NCBI RefSeq assembly: GCF_028389875.1 | Contig: NC_084663.1 | Coordinates: forward strand, 205,685,876 to 205,749,875 | Direction: 5' to 3' | DNA from: Rhea pennata | Taxonomy: Eukaryota > Chordata > Aves > Rheiformes > Rheidae | Length of the DNA stretch: 64,000 bases | Shown: positions 1-11,900 of the stretch, one piece after another | How the letters are laid out: each line of letters begins with the position of its first letter | Numbering within the stretch: the stretch's first letter is position 1 | Position numbers and translations under genes: made by a program | The notes under the pieces: model-generated | Told to the model about the DNA's origin: nothing | The model's database searches: none | The model's input: the letters and a program-made list of their open reading frames with translations, nothing else

Positions 1-2109
1 CCTTGTATGATGCAGCTCATTTACTAACTGAATGCTCCTTTTGATAATGGAGATGTTAAAGGTCAAGTTTATGAAACACAGACTAAAGGCCATGGATAAA
101 GGGCAATATTCTAAATTTCTAGGACTCAAATCACTGTTTGGTGTATTGAGAAAAACAGAGATGCAAACAAGCAAAAAGCACAGTTTTACCACAGACCTTG
201 TAGCACAAAATGAACCTGAAGATGTAGCTCTCTCTTTGGAAACCTTTCAAATGTCCATGATTACCCAGCTAATAGCTCAAAAAAATTCCAAGAAAGTGCA
301 GATGAACTTCCACTACTGATTCAAATCGCCGTTGTTCTCTGTTATGATGGATGCTACCTTCCCAAACAAAGTCAAGCAGAACTGGTCCAAGGCATCTTCA
401 ACGCTCTCTTGTGTTTGGAATTATTATCGGCTATAAAGCATTGCCATATCATTCATTTTAACGATTTTTTTTCAAGCAGGAGCTTGATGCGCAGTAAAGC
501 TATGTTCTGAAGACTTTTTCCTGTCCAGGCCACGTTTCTCTTTACAGTGGAATTTATGCTAACAGAGCAACAGTTTTTATATCATATTCTAAAAGTTCAC
601 TATCTGCAGGGCTCTCAGAGATAACAAGCTGCTGCCTCATTAATAATCAGCATATCAGTGGCACATTTTTCCTTACTGTGTTGTATTCAGTTTTAACTTA
701 CTGTCTATAGAGGGTACCAACATATCAAGGCCAGCACTAACTGCCATGCTAGGGAATTTAGAAAAAAAAAGAAAAAAAAATCTGAGGACCAAAATTCAAC
801 TTGTCTATGGAACATACAAAGGGTGAGGATCTCCTTCAGAGACGGAGCATGCAACCTTTTGCCTTAAGGAAAACAGTGACTGAGAGAAGCCTTTGACTCC
901 TTCCAGCTTTGCACTGCCTTATAGGCATAAGAAACTCACGAAATAACTCAGGATCAAGGATGGTACCAAGTTCTAAGAACCATTCTAGACTGCCTGGAAA
1001 TCACAGTATTGCAATGAGTCTCTGCAGTGCTACATCATCCTGGTCACCTTCATATGCTATGTCCTTTAGGCAGGTCCTCAGAAGGTCACTTTACAGTTGT
1101 CTTCTGGAGAGGCTGTCCATTTGGACCTATGGGAAAAAAAGTGATGCTGCAGCTCCTTGGTGTCACCTTTGGTCCTTTGGTCTGCAAAAGACACTTGATC
1201 AGGACAGCCATCACATCCAGTGTCTTTGAGAATATGATTTTTTTTTGCTTGTTTTAGGATATTTATAATCTAAAGGCAAAATAATTAGGATACTTAGGAA
1301 AAGTACACAAGCCTTCTTTTTCCTTTTGCATGTGGCCACTTAATATGATATTGGCAGCACAAATTGTGTTGTCAGTTGCTTTAAGGCTCCTTCCATTGCC
1401 AGAATTACTGAGAGGGTTGTCAGTGTATATGACATTCTGACCCTCAATCAAAACGTAGAGACCATGCACCCTCTTTCAGTCAAACACTAACACATCTGGC
1501 AAATTCAGTGATTTTTTGATACAAGTGTGTATTAACATTTTAACAAGTTGCTTCTTTCTCTCCTTGCTTCTTTACAAAAGGAAGACTGCTTCAATCTCAA
1601 GGGATATTATCAGCTGATAGGCTGTACTTTTGCCTACGAAACCTCTCCTACAGACGATTCTGAAAGAAAGTACTGTGAAGTGGAGCCATCTACAGGAATA
1701 TGAACTGAAATACAGACAGACAGGATTAAGGCCAGACAGTCAGCAGAGATGTCAAGAGCAGTTCTAACAAAACCAGGGACCTAGGAAAGACAGCAGCAGC
1801 TATATAAAAATCATCACCTAGCAGATAAAGAAATATATATTGGATGAAACAATATGGACCCTAACATATTTATATTAGGTAGTGAATATGTTGTAACTTC
1901 CTAGGTTAAAAGATTGGGGTTCATCAATGTACAGCAGTAATTAAAAAGAAAATTAGATGGTTACTTAGATTAACAAGAAAGACATTAACATGAAAATCCT
2001 ACTCCCTAGAAAATATTTCACCTTGAGATCTGCATTCAGATTTAATCACTTTATCAAAAAGAGGCAGAATGAAACCAGAAAGGCCGCAGAAGTGATAATA
2101 TTCACAGCA

Positions 2110-2315
2110 GGGCATCTGTTTGAAGATGGAGAGATTAGACTAGGCCTGTTTAATTTGGAGAGGAGGAGATATTGAGGTATAGAAGTCATGAATGGGACAG
2201 AGAAGGCTAAACAGGTGATCCTTGGCACCCTTCCCAACAGCACTTTAATAAGTAGGTGTTCAGTGAAACGAAACGGCAACAACATCAAAACAGAAAAAAT
2301 ATTATACATTGTATT
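2110..2315 (+). mobile_element. Ancient CR1 LINE fragment
   Basis: The plus strand reads like the 3' part of an old sauropsid CR1. It has a segment encoding RLGLFNLERRR, then the characteristic GAGGTATAGAAGTCATGAATGG and GACAGAGAAGG, and lastly TTCAGTGAAACGAAACGGCA near 2260. Divergence is high and the ends are vague. Recognition rests on my memory of the CR1 consensus. Confidence 0.6.
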
Positions 2316-3106
2316 TATGCATCTTTTACTTGTAAAACTCACTATCAACAAGATATTACTGAGGCAACAAGTAAAAAAACATTGATCTTTTTTGTATGGC
2401 AATTGCTAGGCTCTCCATGGTGTTTCCCTTTTTGACACTTTTGATATGTCCCAGTAAAGTTTTGATATCAGTGTCTCCGGTTTTCTCAAGATTTTTCACT
2501 ACTAACATGACAAGTACACTTCATAATTAGCTGGGGGCTAAAATAGAACTAATTGCATAATAGAATTAAATGTATTACACCAAAATTGACGAGGAGCAAA
2601 CTCCATAAATACTGCAGCCAGATGCTAAGAGAGTATTACATTCTCAGAAGGTCATACCAGCTTTAAAATTACTGCACAGCAGCTATACTTGCAGCTTTTT
2701 TTTCAAAGTCATATGTTCCTACTCTTGAAGAAGCATCAATCTAATTCTTGCACCTGCTTTCCAGCAACATAAACATCATGAGCAATGCAAGTCATACTCT
2801 ATCTGTGCCTCAACGCTTGCCAAACCATTTCATGGTTTATCAGCAAATCCCTCAGTTCCTTGCAATGACGACACAAATTTCCATTTTTTTTCCTTGAAAA
2901 CACTGGGAGAAAGCAGGGAAAAAAAGCAGGGGAAGAGAACTGAAAGGTACCATGAGCACATTTAGAATATATCACTGTTACAGAAGCATGTTTACTTTAA
3001 GAGGATCAAGTGACATTCATAAATTCAATGAACAGGAACAATACGCAGACAAGTACTTGATAATACCTGTATGTGCAGTACATGGCTTGTCTAGAAATTC
3101 ACTCAA

Positions 3107-4058
3107 TTTATTAATGTACCTCTGAGTAACAAGCTGTTTTCTAATGAAGAACCGCTGCATGATCCCAAGGAAAAAGTCTACACCAATCTTTCACTGATAC
3201 ATGAGCTACTACAGGAGGGAAGCAGCAACATATCACATCTACTCCACGAATTTTAGAGATCCTGTTTTATTAAAAGTGTTACAAGCTGCGGTTGTTTAAA
3301 TTATTACATTCTAGTACTAATTTCTTTTTGTTGGGAATAATTTGTGAATAAATTGTTCCTGTATGTCATGAATTGGCCTGCAATTTAATTTTGGGTAAAA
3401 CTCAAGTCAGTCAAAAATACATTGTCTGGAATAAAACTGCTGAAACTATTCAGTTAAGATGCTTGACAGGATATGGAAAGCAGCATGAGAAACCTGTTGA
3501 TGCACCTATTCATCTGTAACAACGCTTTACCTCTTCAACAGTTTGTCAAAATGACTGAAATATGCCATGGAAAGAATGGATCAAACACCAACAGTAATGC
3601 ATGCTACATACTCACACTCACTGTATAAGGTACATAAATGCTGCAAAATGATGATGGTAAAAACATTTTATATCACTGAGCAAATATTTTAATACATTGA
3701 GTGAAAATCTCGTATTTCCATATCACACTTAGCTGCTCAAGCCAATCAGTGTGAAAGGCCATTTACTCCAGTCAGCTTGAAGGAAGCATAAAAATATACT
3801 GAAGTGGCTCTTTTCCTTGTTGCACAACAATATTCTTAAGTCTGCAAATGTCCTTTGGAAAGCCTGAAATTCCATGAAATCACACATCCAGGTGAAAATC
3901 TACGGTCAGATCTCCAGTTGCAGTCCATCCCTGTCGTTCCACCAACTGAGTCAGTTTAGAGCAGCTAATAAATCAGCCCATAAACAGTAGGATGGACATT
4001 TGCCAAACAACAGTAAACTAAAAATTGGGATTATAGCACCATTATATGCAACTTTATT
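3107..4058 (-). promoter_or_regulatory. Candidate poly(A) signals of FAT3
   Basis: On the minus strand AATAAA hexamers occur at 4058-4053, 3271-3266 and 3112-3107. Any of them could end the FAT3 message. None can be preferred from sequence alone, and further hexamers may exist downstream of the window. Confidence 0.3.
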
Positions 4059-4966
4059 ACAACTAATTTTACTGCAATAATTGTAGCATGATGATTACTG
4101 CTAAAAAGGCTATTGCCCAAGCAAGGAATGCCAAATCATCAGCAGCAATTTGTAGATAACTAGCTTTCAAGACTGTTTTCCGATGTATATTCACATTGCA
4201 TACAGAAGTCAAGGGAAACTATACATAGCTAGGGGCAGAACTGGACCACCGATGAGTCAAAATCTGATGTTTTTAGAAGTTCTAACAGGTGAAGTCTGTC
4301 ACACATCTGAAATAAGGTTTAAAAATTGGCACCCAAAGTAAGCTAATTTGATATAAATATGCACTGCATATATGCCCCACTATATGGAAGTTATAATGAA
4401 ATGCTCTATAACAAACAAAATTATAGGTATGTATTTATGGACAAATGACTGGTAGCTTGTTTTCCATACATCAGTGTTAAATGCTATTTTTACACCATCA
4501 GAACTGTTGTACAAAGCAGCCTCAGCAATCATTTGCTTTCACTCTTTCGCTGACATAAAATTTCATGCAACAATGTGTCTTGCAATGATCCATACCAGTT
4601 CACTAATGCTACGGGGAGATTATAAAACTGTAACACTTTTAATAATACCAAAAAAATGCCCAAACCCTGAAGGAAGTGGGCATAAAGAAAGAAATTATAT
4701 AGCAACGAGATTTCCCCCCCACACACCTCAAAAACTCTGTTCTACTCTTGCTAATAAATAGAGGGTACACACTCTCCAGATTGCCTGGAACAATTTTGTG
4801 ATGTGTAACACTTCTCACAATTGGTCTCTTTGTGTCTGCACATACAGTATTATTTCTGAACAAGTTAATAATGGGTTATAGTGTATTTTTGTCTTGCCCA
4901 ATATATATAGATATACCTTTAGCAGAATTTCTTCTCAATATTTATACTAATAATTGGACCAGATGC

Positions 4967-4967
<1 letters not shown>

Positions 4968-5003
<36 letters not shown>
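4968..5003 (-). repeat. 36-base A tract (U36 in FAT3 mRNA)
   Basis: An uninterrupted run of 36 A on the plus strand, so U36 in the FAT3 transcript. It starts 26 bases after the TAA stop and follows a CUU-repeat pyrimidine stretch. This is a simple repeat within the 3' UTR and is likely length-variable. Confidence 0.95.
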
Positions 5004-5008
<5 letters not shown>

Positions 5009-5029
5009 AGAAGAAGAAGGGAGTTTCCT

Positions 5030-5649
5030 TTACACTTGTGTCTGATGCTGGGTCTCCATAAATGGAATGTGAACGTTTTCTAGGTTGAGTTCCTCCACAC
5101 TTTCATAGTCACTCATGGCTACTTCAGAGTCATCAAAGCCGCAGCTGGCTGAGACGTCAGAGGAGGAGGCATCTAGAGAGTTGTGCAAGGATAAGGGCAT
5201 CTTACCTGCACCAACATTTTCTGTGTTCTGGCTTGGGCCAACAGCAAAAGTACTAAATTCATTCCCAGTCTGAGACCCTGCAGTGTCCGTCTCATTGGGG
5301 AACTGATGAGGGGGGAGGTACTGGCTAGGGTGGAAGTGCGGTCGTCGCCTGCAGTCGGGGCTGAGTGTACTTGCCATTGAGACTGGCTGCGAGGGTGGAA
5401 GGGTTTCATATTGGTCCGGATAATCCTCTGGAAGAGGAGGTGGTAGCTGGTCCTGGCTTAAAAACTCCTCTTCGTGAGGGGGAGGATAGTCGCTGTCGAT
5501 GTCGTAGCCACCAAGGTAATAATCTGTTTCCAGCTCTCTGTTACTGCCATGATGAGCAGAGCCTCCATCTGCTGTCTCAAAATTGGGTACTTCCTCAATG
5601 TCGGATAAACGCGCACTTGGCATCCAGTCAGAGGTATCCCAGTGATACG
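5030..5649 (-). CDS. FAT3: FAT3 last coding exon: distal tail and PDZ ligand
   Basis: The final coding segment is 620 nt including the TAA stop, with acceptor CCCACTGCAG. It begins in phase 1 and reads [20 protein letters not shown]. It then has a Tyr/Asp-rich part ([15 protein letters not shown]) and a proline-rich stretch ([15 protein letters not shown]) that could be an SH3 or EVH1 ligand. A WIRS-like FSTFAV follows at 5240-5257, then a serine/acidic part ([15 protein letters not shown]). The last residues, HQTQV, end in T-Q-V, a class I PDZ ligand. The internal ATG at 5623 is not a start; the exon is spliced from upstream. Confidence 0.97.
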
Positions 5650-6283
5650 CTGCAGTGGGAGACAGAACCGCAGCAATCTGTTAGGATGGAGCCTCTGATG
5701 GAAACAAGCTGCCTTGCATGCACTTGCTAAAGAGCAAACTCTTAATCCTCACAACCTATTTAAATCACAGCATGCGCCGCAGGCCATTGACGCAGGTCAG
5801 CCATGCTCTGACCGGAGGGGTAGGAGAGAAGAAAAAAAATGTATTATGATAATGCAGACAAGCAAAGAAACAAAACATGACCACTCTAAAGCATTTTACA
5901 TTTTAGGATGCTACTAGTTTGTATTAGAAATTATGAGGATAAGAAATCAAAATGATAGAAATCTCGAATTAACGCTTTCCACAGTTAATTGAAAAAAAAT
6001 ACAAATGAAATTAGCATGCTTGTGATATCACACTGAATCTCCCCTTCCACCTCCAATGACTTTGTTTCAGGAAAGAAAGTGTATAAGCAAACAATCCGAT
6101 CGACTGAGACACTGAAAACTGGATCCTGAAATAAAAAAAGGGGCCATTCTCATGCAGCATTTGAACACAATAGAACGCAAACGAAACAGGACGTGTGAAG
6201 CAGATCAAAGTGAGAAAGATCAGACCGTTGCCCTCCCCGCCCCAGCACAGGTCAACAGGCAGAAAGTGTCTAAGAAAAGTCAC
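5650..6283 (-). other. FAT3 intron between the microexon and last exon
   Basis: A 634-bp intron with no ORF of note. It holds five minus-strand GCATG motifs (plus-strand CATGC at 5717, 5771, 5802, 6015 and 6151). Confidence 0.9.
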
Positions 6284-6411
6284 CTCTGTTGTAGTTCTGT
6301 CCTTGATCCATTACAGACACTGTCAGATACAAAGTGAAAAGTAAACACTGGTAACTCGGAGCTGGTTACCAGCATGCTATCACACATGAAAACACAAACC
6401 TCTTTGCATGC
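5717..6411 (-). promoter_or_regulatory. GCATG (RBFOX-type) motif cluster flanking the microexon
   Basis: Seven GCATG pentamers on the transcribed strand lie at plus-strand CATGC positions 5717, 5771, 5802, 6015, 6151, 6373 and 6407. Five are downstream and two upstream of the 36-nt exon. Chance would give fewer than one per 1 kb on one strand. GCATG is the core RNA motif bound by RBFOX splicing factors; regulation here is inferred. Confidence 0.55.
6284..6319 (-). CDS. FAT3: FAT3 cytoplasmic microexon, 36 nt
   Basis: A 36-nt microexon (12 codons, phase 1 on both sides) with acceptor TATCTGACAG and donor AGAG|GTGACT. Joined to its neighbours it reads NE-VSVMDQGQNYNR-AYHW. Small size, frame neutrality, a weak pyrimidine tract and a cluster of GCATG motifs in both flanking introns make it a good candidate for neuronal alternative splicing (inference). 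The product matches my memory of mammalian FAT3. Confidence 0.9.
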
Positions 6412-6715
6412 ATATTTCTAAGGTACAACTGCTCAGTGTCATTTTAGCAGCATTTTTAATTGCTCTTTATTTTAACGTACAAGATAAGCTTGCCCAGTCA
6501 AACACAGACATACATAAAGAAATGATTATGTCATGTGTATTATATTCCTTCTCTATCGTGTCTTAATTATTTACCCTCATAGATATGGAATTACATTAGA
6601 GCTGGAATTCTTAATACAGAAAGGGCTATCCGCCATCTGTAAGGTCTATAATTGCAAAGTACATTTTTCTCTCACTTGTTCACTTTGAAACAGAAAAATA
6701 AGAATCTACCATTCT

Positions 6716-7334
6716 CAGGGCCGGTTCAAACAAATCTGGGCCCACCTGGGCTCAGATACCATGGTGATGGGCACGGTATAAGAACCTGAATAGAATAGAA
6801 TACAAAGCCATTTAATGGGGCCATCAGCTACAGTGGCCCACAACCCCAAACCCACCGCCCCACCTGCACTGCCATGCTAGCTGGTGAGGAGCGAGGCATT
6901 CCAGCATGGAGAGGGTGCAGGCGTAGGGAGAGAGCAAGGAAAGAGGTTTTATGTGAAACAAGAGGGGAGAGTAAGCTGTAGCGGTTTCTAAATGAGATGC
7001 TTTTCTTCAGCCACAGGTTATTGGGCTTCATGCAAGAAGTCACTGGGCAAGGTCTCTGGATTGTAGTGTTGGAGAAGGTCTGTTTGGATAATAGCCCTCT
7101 CTGGCATTAATCTCTGGGCTTAAACCAGGGATGAGACAAATGGAGAGAGAGGACTATTCTCCAGGCCTCTCTCTATGAACACCACTCTTGCCCTTGCTTA
7201 TCATCACACAGTGTATGGGGTGATAGTGATTTATTTGTTAGATAGACAGTAGCTTTCTAATCAGTGTTTATTAGCCTGGGGTGACGAGGTTTGGGCTTAC
7301 TGCAGGTTTGGCAGCACTATCTGAACCGGCCCTA
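6716..7334. mobile_element. Nonautonomous hAT-like DNA transposon
   Basis: The ends are inverted repeats: AGGGCCGGTTCA at the left (within CAGGGCCGGTTCA, from 6716) and its exact reverse complement TGAACCGGCCCT at 7322-7333. The CAGGGCCGG terminus is typical of vertebrate hAT/Charlie elements. The 619-bp body has no transposase ORF. An 8-bp target duplication is not clear (accattct against acactttt, decayed at best). No sense strand can be assigned. Confidence 0.7.
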
Positions 7335-8235
7335 AACACTTTTCTCTTTCTCTCCTTTCTTCTTCTTTCGAGTAGATTTTGCTGTTTTTCCATTAGTGCA
7401 ATGGCATTGCACCAAGATGTGTCAGGTACCTCCGAGCTGCGTCGTTTCGCGATCCAATAGAACCTCACTAATCTGCTGACTTGCACAACTCACAGCTCCC
7501 GTGGGCAGGAGCCCCTTGTCCCGCTGCTTGAGCCCTTTCCTCCTGCTGTTTCTGGGCAATGTTTCTGCCAGTGATGCACTGTGAGTTCCTGCGTGTCTAA
7601 CAAAATCCACTGCTTTCGGCCAGCTCTGCTGCAGAATATGTAAGATTAACAGGTCGCACATAAAGAATTTGACAGTGGCCTCAAAATTGCTGCCAGACTG
7701 CCCTTTTCTAACCTTTTAAGGCGTGATGGGGAGCAAATGCGTTTGCTCAAGCTTTTCCATAGGAAAACAGGACCATTTACAGTCTGTGCTTTCTTTTCAG
7801 TGTTAAATTTTCTAATTTTTGTATTTTTTGAGTGGAGTTAAATTTCTATGGGACAGCCAGAAGTAGGCCATTCATACATTTCAGGAAATCAGTAAAAGTA
7901 CTATGGACAAATATTTAAGTGTCATCATTAGGTAAGACTAAATGCACTTTTCAAAACTGCTGTGAGAATATCTTAAGAGAAAAATCAGTTACTTCACAGA
8001 AATAACTTATTTGATCATCTTTAAACAGCATTCAGGCTGGGTTAGCTGCATTTTTCAAAGCTGGCTTAATTTTGTTAAAGATAGATGAAATTTTAGACTC
8101 ATAAGTTTATGATGAATTGACCTTTTCCCCAGGGTAAGATAAATGAAGCAAAAATAAGTAAAAATAGTATTTAGCTTTGATACATCACATGTCATGAGTA
8201 GATTAAAAAATACTTTACAAAAGAGGAAAATAGTG

Positions 8236-8365
8236 ACACTCCTCTTTTACAGATAGGGAAACCAGTTTGCTTGTAACACAGTTTGTTTAGGGTTACTTAG
8301 GCAGTCAGTGGAAGGGCTGAGTATTGGGTCTCTGGATCCAGCCGTGATGGTCTATCCACTGTACA
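8236..8365 (-). repeat. MIR-like ancient SINE fossil
   Basis: CTTTTACAGATAGGGAAAC and GTTACTTAGGCAGTCAGTGG, followed by GGGCTGAGTATTGGGTCTC, match the reverse complement of the MIR core and 3' part (compare TTTTACAGATGAGGAAACTG). It is strongly diverged. Confidence 0.6.
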
Positions 8366-8926
8366 GACCAGCTCCAATGAGCAAAGGCAATGGCAGCTAG
8401 CCTGGCTGCCTTACTACGTGACATCCAGGGGTGCTGTCTACACATACCCTATTTGACACTATGTTACTTCGGGCAAACTGGCTACCTGCCTAACAGCACT
8501 TTTCACCTTTCCACATGATCCCATGGAGTTTATAATCCAACTTTACTGCTACCTGGGATATTTTACAGCCTTCCTCCATCTTCTTCAGCTTCCCAGCCTC
8601 TGCAGACAGGATAATCACAATGATTTGGCTGCATTATAAACTTAATCCTACTTTCTCGAAAGGCAATGGAAAAAAGCAAGCAAAAAAAACATTGACTTGA
8701 ACAGAAGAGGATGAAGGGCTTTGACACCTTTTTTATCATCTCAAATTACCCAAAGATACATCACTCTTGTGTTCTTGAGTTTGCTGGTGCACATGCTGTT
8801 TTGCAAATCTCAGTCACCTGCCATGGTTTTGCTGGTCAGTGTAGATTAGTGAGGTTCTGCTGGAATGTTTCACAATGAAAACAGGAAGCATTGTTGCATA
8901 ACAATAAAGAAAAAATAAATAAATAC

Positions 8927-8986
8927 CTTCATTTTCTATAGTGTCAACTACATTGTTGACAAGCTGTATGACAGTCACTATGGAAG
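8927..8986 (-). CDS. FAT3: FAT3 cytoplasmic exon, 60 nt, frame-neutral
   Basis: This exon is too short for an ORF search and was found by reading the minus strand. The acceptor CCCATGCAAG is preceded by a pyrimidine-rich tract with UGC elements; the donor is GAAG|GTATTT. It is 60 nt with phase 1 on both sides. With the preceding G it reads A-SIVTVIQLVNNVVDTIENE. This hydrophobic, helical-looking segment matches what I remember of the mammalian FAT3 tail. I infer it may be a cassette exon, since skipping it keeps the frame. Confidence 0.9.
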
Positions 8987-11900
8987 CTTGCATGGGAGGG
9001 AAAGCAGAAAATAAAGGGAGGGGAAGGACAGCTTCAGGTTAGTATTTACAACACACATCATATGTTACCACAATAAATTCTCTCAAACAAACAGAAGTGA
9101 CACTGGAAAAAAAAAGGCTGCCAACCAATTCATGATTTATGCAGCAGGCTGCAGGGCATTTCATTTCAGATAATCCCATACATTTTCAGAATGGTGATAA
9201 ATTTCAAAGCAGCATTTCCAAAAAAGGCATATGGGATGAAGTATATCACTACATAAATTCAAACAGACTGGCCAACTGATTCAATTAACCAAAGCAGTAT
9301 CTTGTCTACCTGACACTAATTTCTAATTCATTTTTGCTTAAAGGTCTCCAGAGACAGTGTCCTGTGCTTCAAGGGATCACTATCTTTTAGACCATCACAC
9401 AATCTCAGAAGGTGCTAAGCCCTCAATCTACTTCCTAACAGGAATGTTTAACTTATTTACTGTACGTGCTGTTCAGTATAATGCCTTTGGGACATTAAGC
9501 AGTACTGCTGTAATTAAAAGGACACAGTCAAGTAGGTTTGGTTCAAAATTTAATCTCCATTTGACACAATATATTCACAAATGCCCTGTGCCCTGCAACT
9601 GTTTTACCAAAACATACTTTTCCCTTGAAATCGTTAACATGGACAATGCAATTATTTAACACAGAGCCAAACAGGGCTACAATGTGTGGTCTTTTCAGCG
9701 ATCTGGAGTTTGGACAGGCTGACACTCTGGCACTCAAGAACTTTAGACCAAATCCATTTAAAACAGTGGGGAAGCTCCCATTATCTTTAGTAGACACTGA
9801 ACCTAGCTGTCTTCCACTATCTTTAATCACTCTGAGACAATTGACTGCTTTGGAGCAGGCCGAGCTGGGGACTCAAAAACCTGAGCCAGAAACACTTTTT
9901 GGTGTCACAAAGCCAATAGACCTAGAGACCAAGGAAAATGTGTTAACAATAGTAGCACCATTCAAACATAGGTTGAACATGTTGAAGCCTCTTAAATTTT
10001 GGGCAAGAGATCAAGGATCTCATCCAATTTTCTTAGTCCTCAGTTTCCTCAGTCAGTGAATGTTTTGCAAGAAGAGTCTTGATAAGCCAAAGACATCATA
10101 TTGTAGTGCTAAGCTGAGCATGCATATGCCGTCAGTGGCACTGGAAATTGTATAAGCAAGGGAGACTTGTATTGGCTAATGTATAATAAGCATTAAGCAA
10201 AAATTAGTGACACCATGTAATTAGCTCCTGTGTGGCTGGGAATAGAGCCACAAGAGGAGCTTTGACCCATCACCTCAGCAGTAAGGTCACAGCAGCATCC
10301 TAGTCCTGGCTTTCCCATTGACCTTAGTGAGATAGGGTGGGGAAGAGCTGGAAACAAAGACCCACCACCAAAGGTTCGCTCCTCTGCTAACGAGAGGGTC
10401 AGCCAAATGGGAAACAGGGTGACAGGAGAAGGGAAAGCAGTGCTTCCGCCAAGGAACTCGGAGTTATAGGCAAGGGAGAGGGAAAAACTAAAGGTCAAAA
10501 AATCAGGGCCAGCATAATCTCCCCATTGCAGTTAAGGGTTGGCTCTAGTGGGCACTGAGCTGAGCATACTCACAGAAGAGCCTGCTCGGAGGGAAACTTC
10601 CACTCCCAGACAACTCAACATAAGAGGTGGCACAGGGCAGAATATTGAAAACCAGCACTGCTCTGGAGTAAAAATTGGTGCCATTACACAGCAGTTACTT
10701 AGACTTTGCAGCACAATCAGCCAGTGCCTGATGTGAAATGGCAACATAAAAACCCACTTTTGTCATAGCTCTTCCATTCAGAGTTGACATATTTACATGA
10801 GCTATTCACACCTCCGGCAGATCCCACTGCTCTGGTACAAAATATGTGTCCCCAGTCAGAACTGGTTGACTGGTTTCATAACACAGTATTAGCACAATAA
10901 TTTCTTCAGAAGCATGAACAAGCCTGTGTGGTCCTCCCTGTCTAGCCAAGAAAGCACCCGGCAACATTTCTCTCAGCTTTGGGAGAAACATGGAGAAGGA
11001 GCATCCTTTCTTATATCCCTGAAGAACATGGATGCTGAATTGCATTTGTTGCAGTTTCACTGATAACCTTTTAACCTTTGCAGGGTTGTTTCCTGTAATA
11101 GCATTAGCTAGATGGAAGTGCAGAGAATTAAAATAACAGAAAAGGAAAGAATTTATGGCTTAAAGAGGGATATTCTCTAGCCCCTATATTCAAGAATGTT
11201 ATTGTGTACATGCTTGCTTATGTTTGTATTTATATTTTAGGCTCTTCTACTGCAAACCTTCCCTCCTCCTCTGCCACTGCAAAAAAAACAGAGCATGCTG
11301 TCTGGCATTGACCTCTGTAAAGTGACTTGGATGATTTAAGTCATTTCCTTCATTCTCTCTGAAGATATCTGAGCATTAATTTGTTTAGACCTTGAACTAA
11401 AATTCCTGTCTTTAAAGGTCATATTTTAAATGCAGTTTTCACTAAATATGAATGGGCACAGAAGGCCCAATCCAGCTTCAGAGGGTTCTGTAGAACTGAT
11501 TTAAATGGGGGCAGGATCCAATACTTGAAAAGCCTTATTAGTATTTAGCAGATATAAAAAGTAACCATATGTACAATAAATAAATACCCGAGTAATTATT
11601 AAAGTAAAAGTAACACTACCACTTTTCTTTTTTTGCAGGGAAGAGATGTCTGAAAAGCACTGAAAAACTTGACAAAAACACTCATGATGGAAAAAGGCCA
11701 CAGCTGAACCAAAAGGAACTGCAAGTACACTTCAGTTTAAGGGTTTTTTCCAACATTTAAGACTATCTAGGGAAAAGCTGCATGACAGAACTTTGCAACT
11801 GAGTCTCCAGACAGTTCATTAACTGGTACTGAGGACTGTAAGTGCAATTTCTTTGTAGTAATCTTTTTCTGTGTATCTGAATGAGGCTTCCCTGACATCC

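Larger units (their letters stand above)
1..5029 (-). other. FAT3 3' UTR and downstream flank
   Basis: Immediately after the stop the message is pyrimidine-rich, followed by a long AT-rich, non-coding stretch. FAT3 has a long 3' UTR in mammals, so much of this may be UTR, but the cleavage site cannot be set. The region also holds an old CR1 fragment at 2110-2315. Short ORFs on both strands (for example 32-319 and 909-1229) show no recognisable domain. I see no second gene. Confidence 0.6.
6320..8926 (-). other. FAT3 intron with hAT-like element and MIR fossil
   Basis: A 2.6-kb intron between the 60-nt and 36-nt cytoplasmic exons. It contains a hAT-like nonautonomous element (6716-7334) and a MIR-like fossil (8236-8365). 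No other coding segment was recognised. Confidence 0.85.

Noticed and set aside
32..319. 95-codon ORF at the left edge
   Set aside because: No recognised family and no flanking splice signals that fit; could be a decayed insertion, but I cannot support a gene.
2046..2402. 118-codon minus-strand ORF downstream of FAT3
   Set aside because: It overlaps an ancient CR1 fragment in the opposite orientation and shows no domain.
5458..5730. ORFs on both strands overlapping the last FAT3 exon
   Set aside because: Shadows of the FAT3 frame; the true frame is fixed by phase from upstream exons and the conserved C-terminus.
9357..10059. Overlapping plus-strand ORFs of 100 and 144 codons
   Set aside because: They are in different frames with no recognisable domain. 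The text resembles decayed interspersed repeat rather than coding sequence.
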